Assembly: GCA_028717785.1 (NCBI GenBank)
Contig: JAQUND010000015.1
Coordinates: forward strand, 1 to 11,980
Reading direction: 5' to 3'
DNA: 11,980 nucleotides
Source: Candidatus Nanoarchaeia archaeon
GTDB taxonomy: Archaea; Nanoarchaeota; Nanoarchaeia; SCGC-AAA011-G17; JAFCDX01
The notes below the pieces were generated by a model, which did not search any database, was not told where the DNA came from, and saw only the letters and a program-made list of their open reading frames with translations. This document shows, piece after piece, positions 11,772 to 11,980 of the stretch; the first letter of the stretch is position 1; each line of letters opens with the position of its first letter. Made by a program: the position numbers and the translations under genes.

Positions 11772-11980
11772 ACAATTTGGAAATAAATTTTACGTGCTTA
11801 CAACAGCCGCAGCCCAACATGTCAAAGCCCACGTCGGGCTGGTGCAGCAGGACGTTGTATGTAAATTATGTGATTTTTAATAAATTATCTTTAAATAAAA
11901 AATTCGCCTACTAAACTGTTGTTCTTTAATAAGTTGCTTCAAATTTTTTTATCATAATCATAACATAATTAGAATTTTTC
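11772..11980 (+). other. GC-rich patch then AT-rich tail, no confident gene
   Basis: Bases 11801-11860 are the most GC-rich stretch of the window (over 55% by hand count). A short frame from GTG 11794 to TAA 11880 encodes 28 residues (VLTTAAAQHVKAHVGLVQQD..., 11794-11853) with G or C in most third positions, unlike local genes, but has no RBS. It also contains a small AGCCC-ACGTC-GGGCT stem-loop near 11826-11840. It could be a gene remnant or part of a structured RNA. From 11880 the DNA returns to AT-rich sequence with no start of a clear frame before the edge. Confidence 0.3.

Overview
The window looks like part of a tailed double-stranded DNA bacteriophage (or a phage-derived element) with a very AT-rich genome. 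The evidence is a tail-fibre C-terminus carrying the GNVGIGT...P...L.V.G signature, a run of short tightly packed genes all on the + strand, ATGA and TAATG overlaps, GGAGG-type ribosome binding sites, GTG and TTG starts, and many small proteins without recognisable families. No rRNA, tRNA, CRISPR array or complete insertion sequence was seen. The host cannot be named from the sequence.

Layout. (1) 1-590: C-terminal part of a tail fibre/appendage protein, open at the left edge. It is GC-richer (about 46% over the first 300 bases by hand count) and drifts to the AT-rich background towards its 3' end. (2) 731-1017: a small single-pass membrane protein whose good start site lies in a different frame from its body, broken at a run of seven A. 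(3) 1092-7745: a glycosyltransferase block. It encodes a double GT2 protein, a GT2-TPR-methyltransferase protein, a short GT4-like half domain that looks like the frameshifted continuation of the preceding gene, a GT4-like/GT2 fusion, and a GT4 enzyme. An unrelated 229-residue helical protein with the strongest RBS of the block sits inside it. (4) 7746-7911: an extremely AT-rich spacer with direct repeats. (5) 7912-8911: three small genes, the first resembling the phage DUF5659 group. (6) 8912-9424: a 513-base gap with a perfect 12-bp hairpin, a concentric 9-bp inverted repeat and AT-rich motif copies. (7) 9425-10826: a MerR-like mini DNA-binding protein, two small proteins and a PD-(D/E)XK nuclease. 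(8) 10860-11582: a small protein with an internal helix repeat and a beta-rich virion-type protein. (9) 11583-11980: a 46-residue membrane peptide in a GC-richer patch, then no confident gene.

How the parts may work together (inference). The glycosyltransferases plus methyltransferase probably build and cap a short glycan on a phage or host surface acceptor; their position just after a tail-fibre gene makes virion decoration or receptor modification the leading guesses. The MerR-like protein and nuclease belong to a separate small accessory operon. The most interesting items are the frameshifted three-activity glycan enzyme, the frame-broken membrane protein, and a recurring TATANAGTTTTT(T)AT motif found in several non-coding gaps that may be a phage-specific promoter or binding element.
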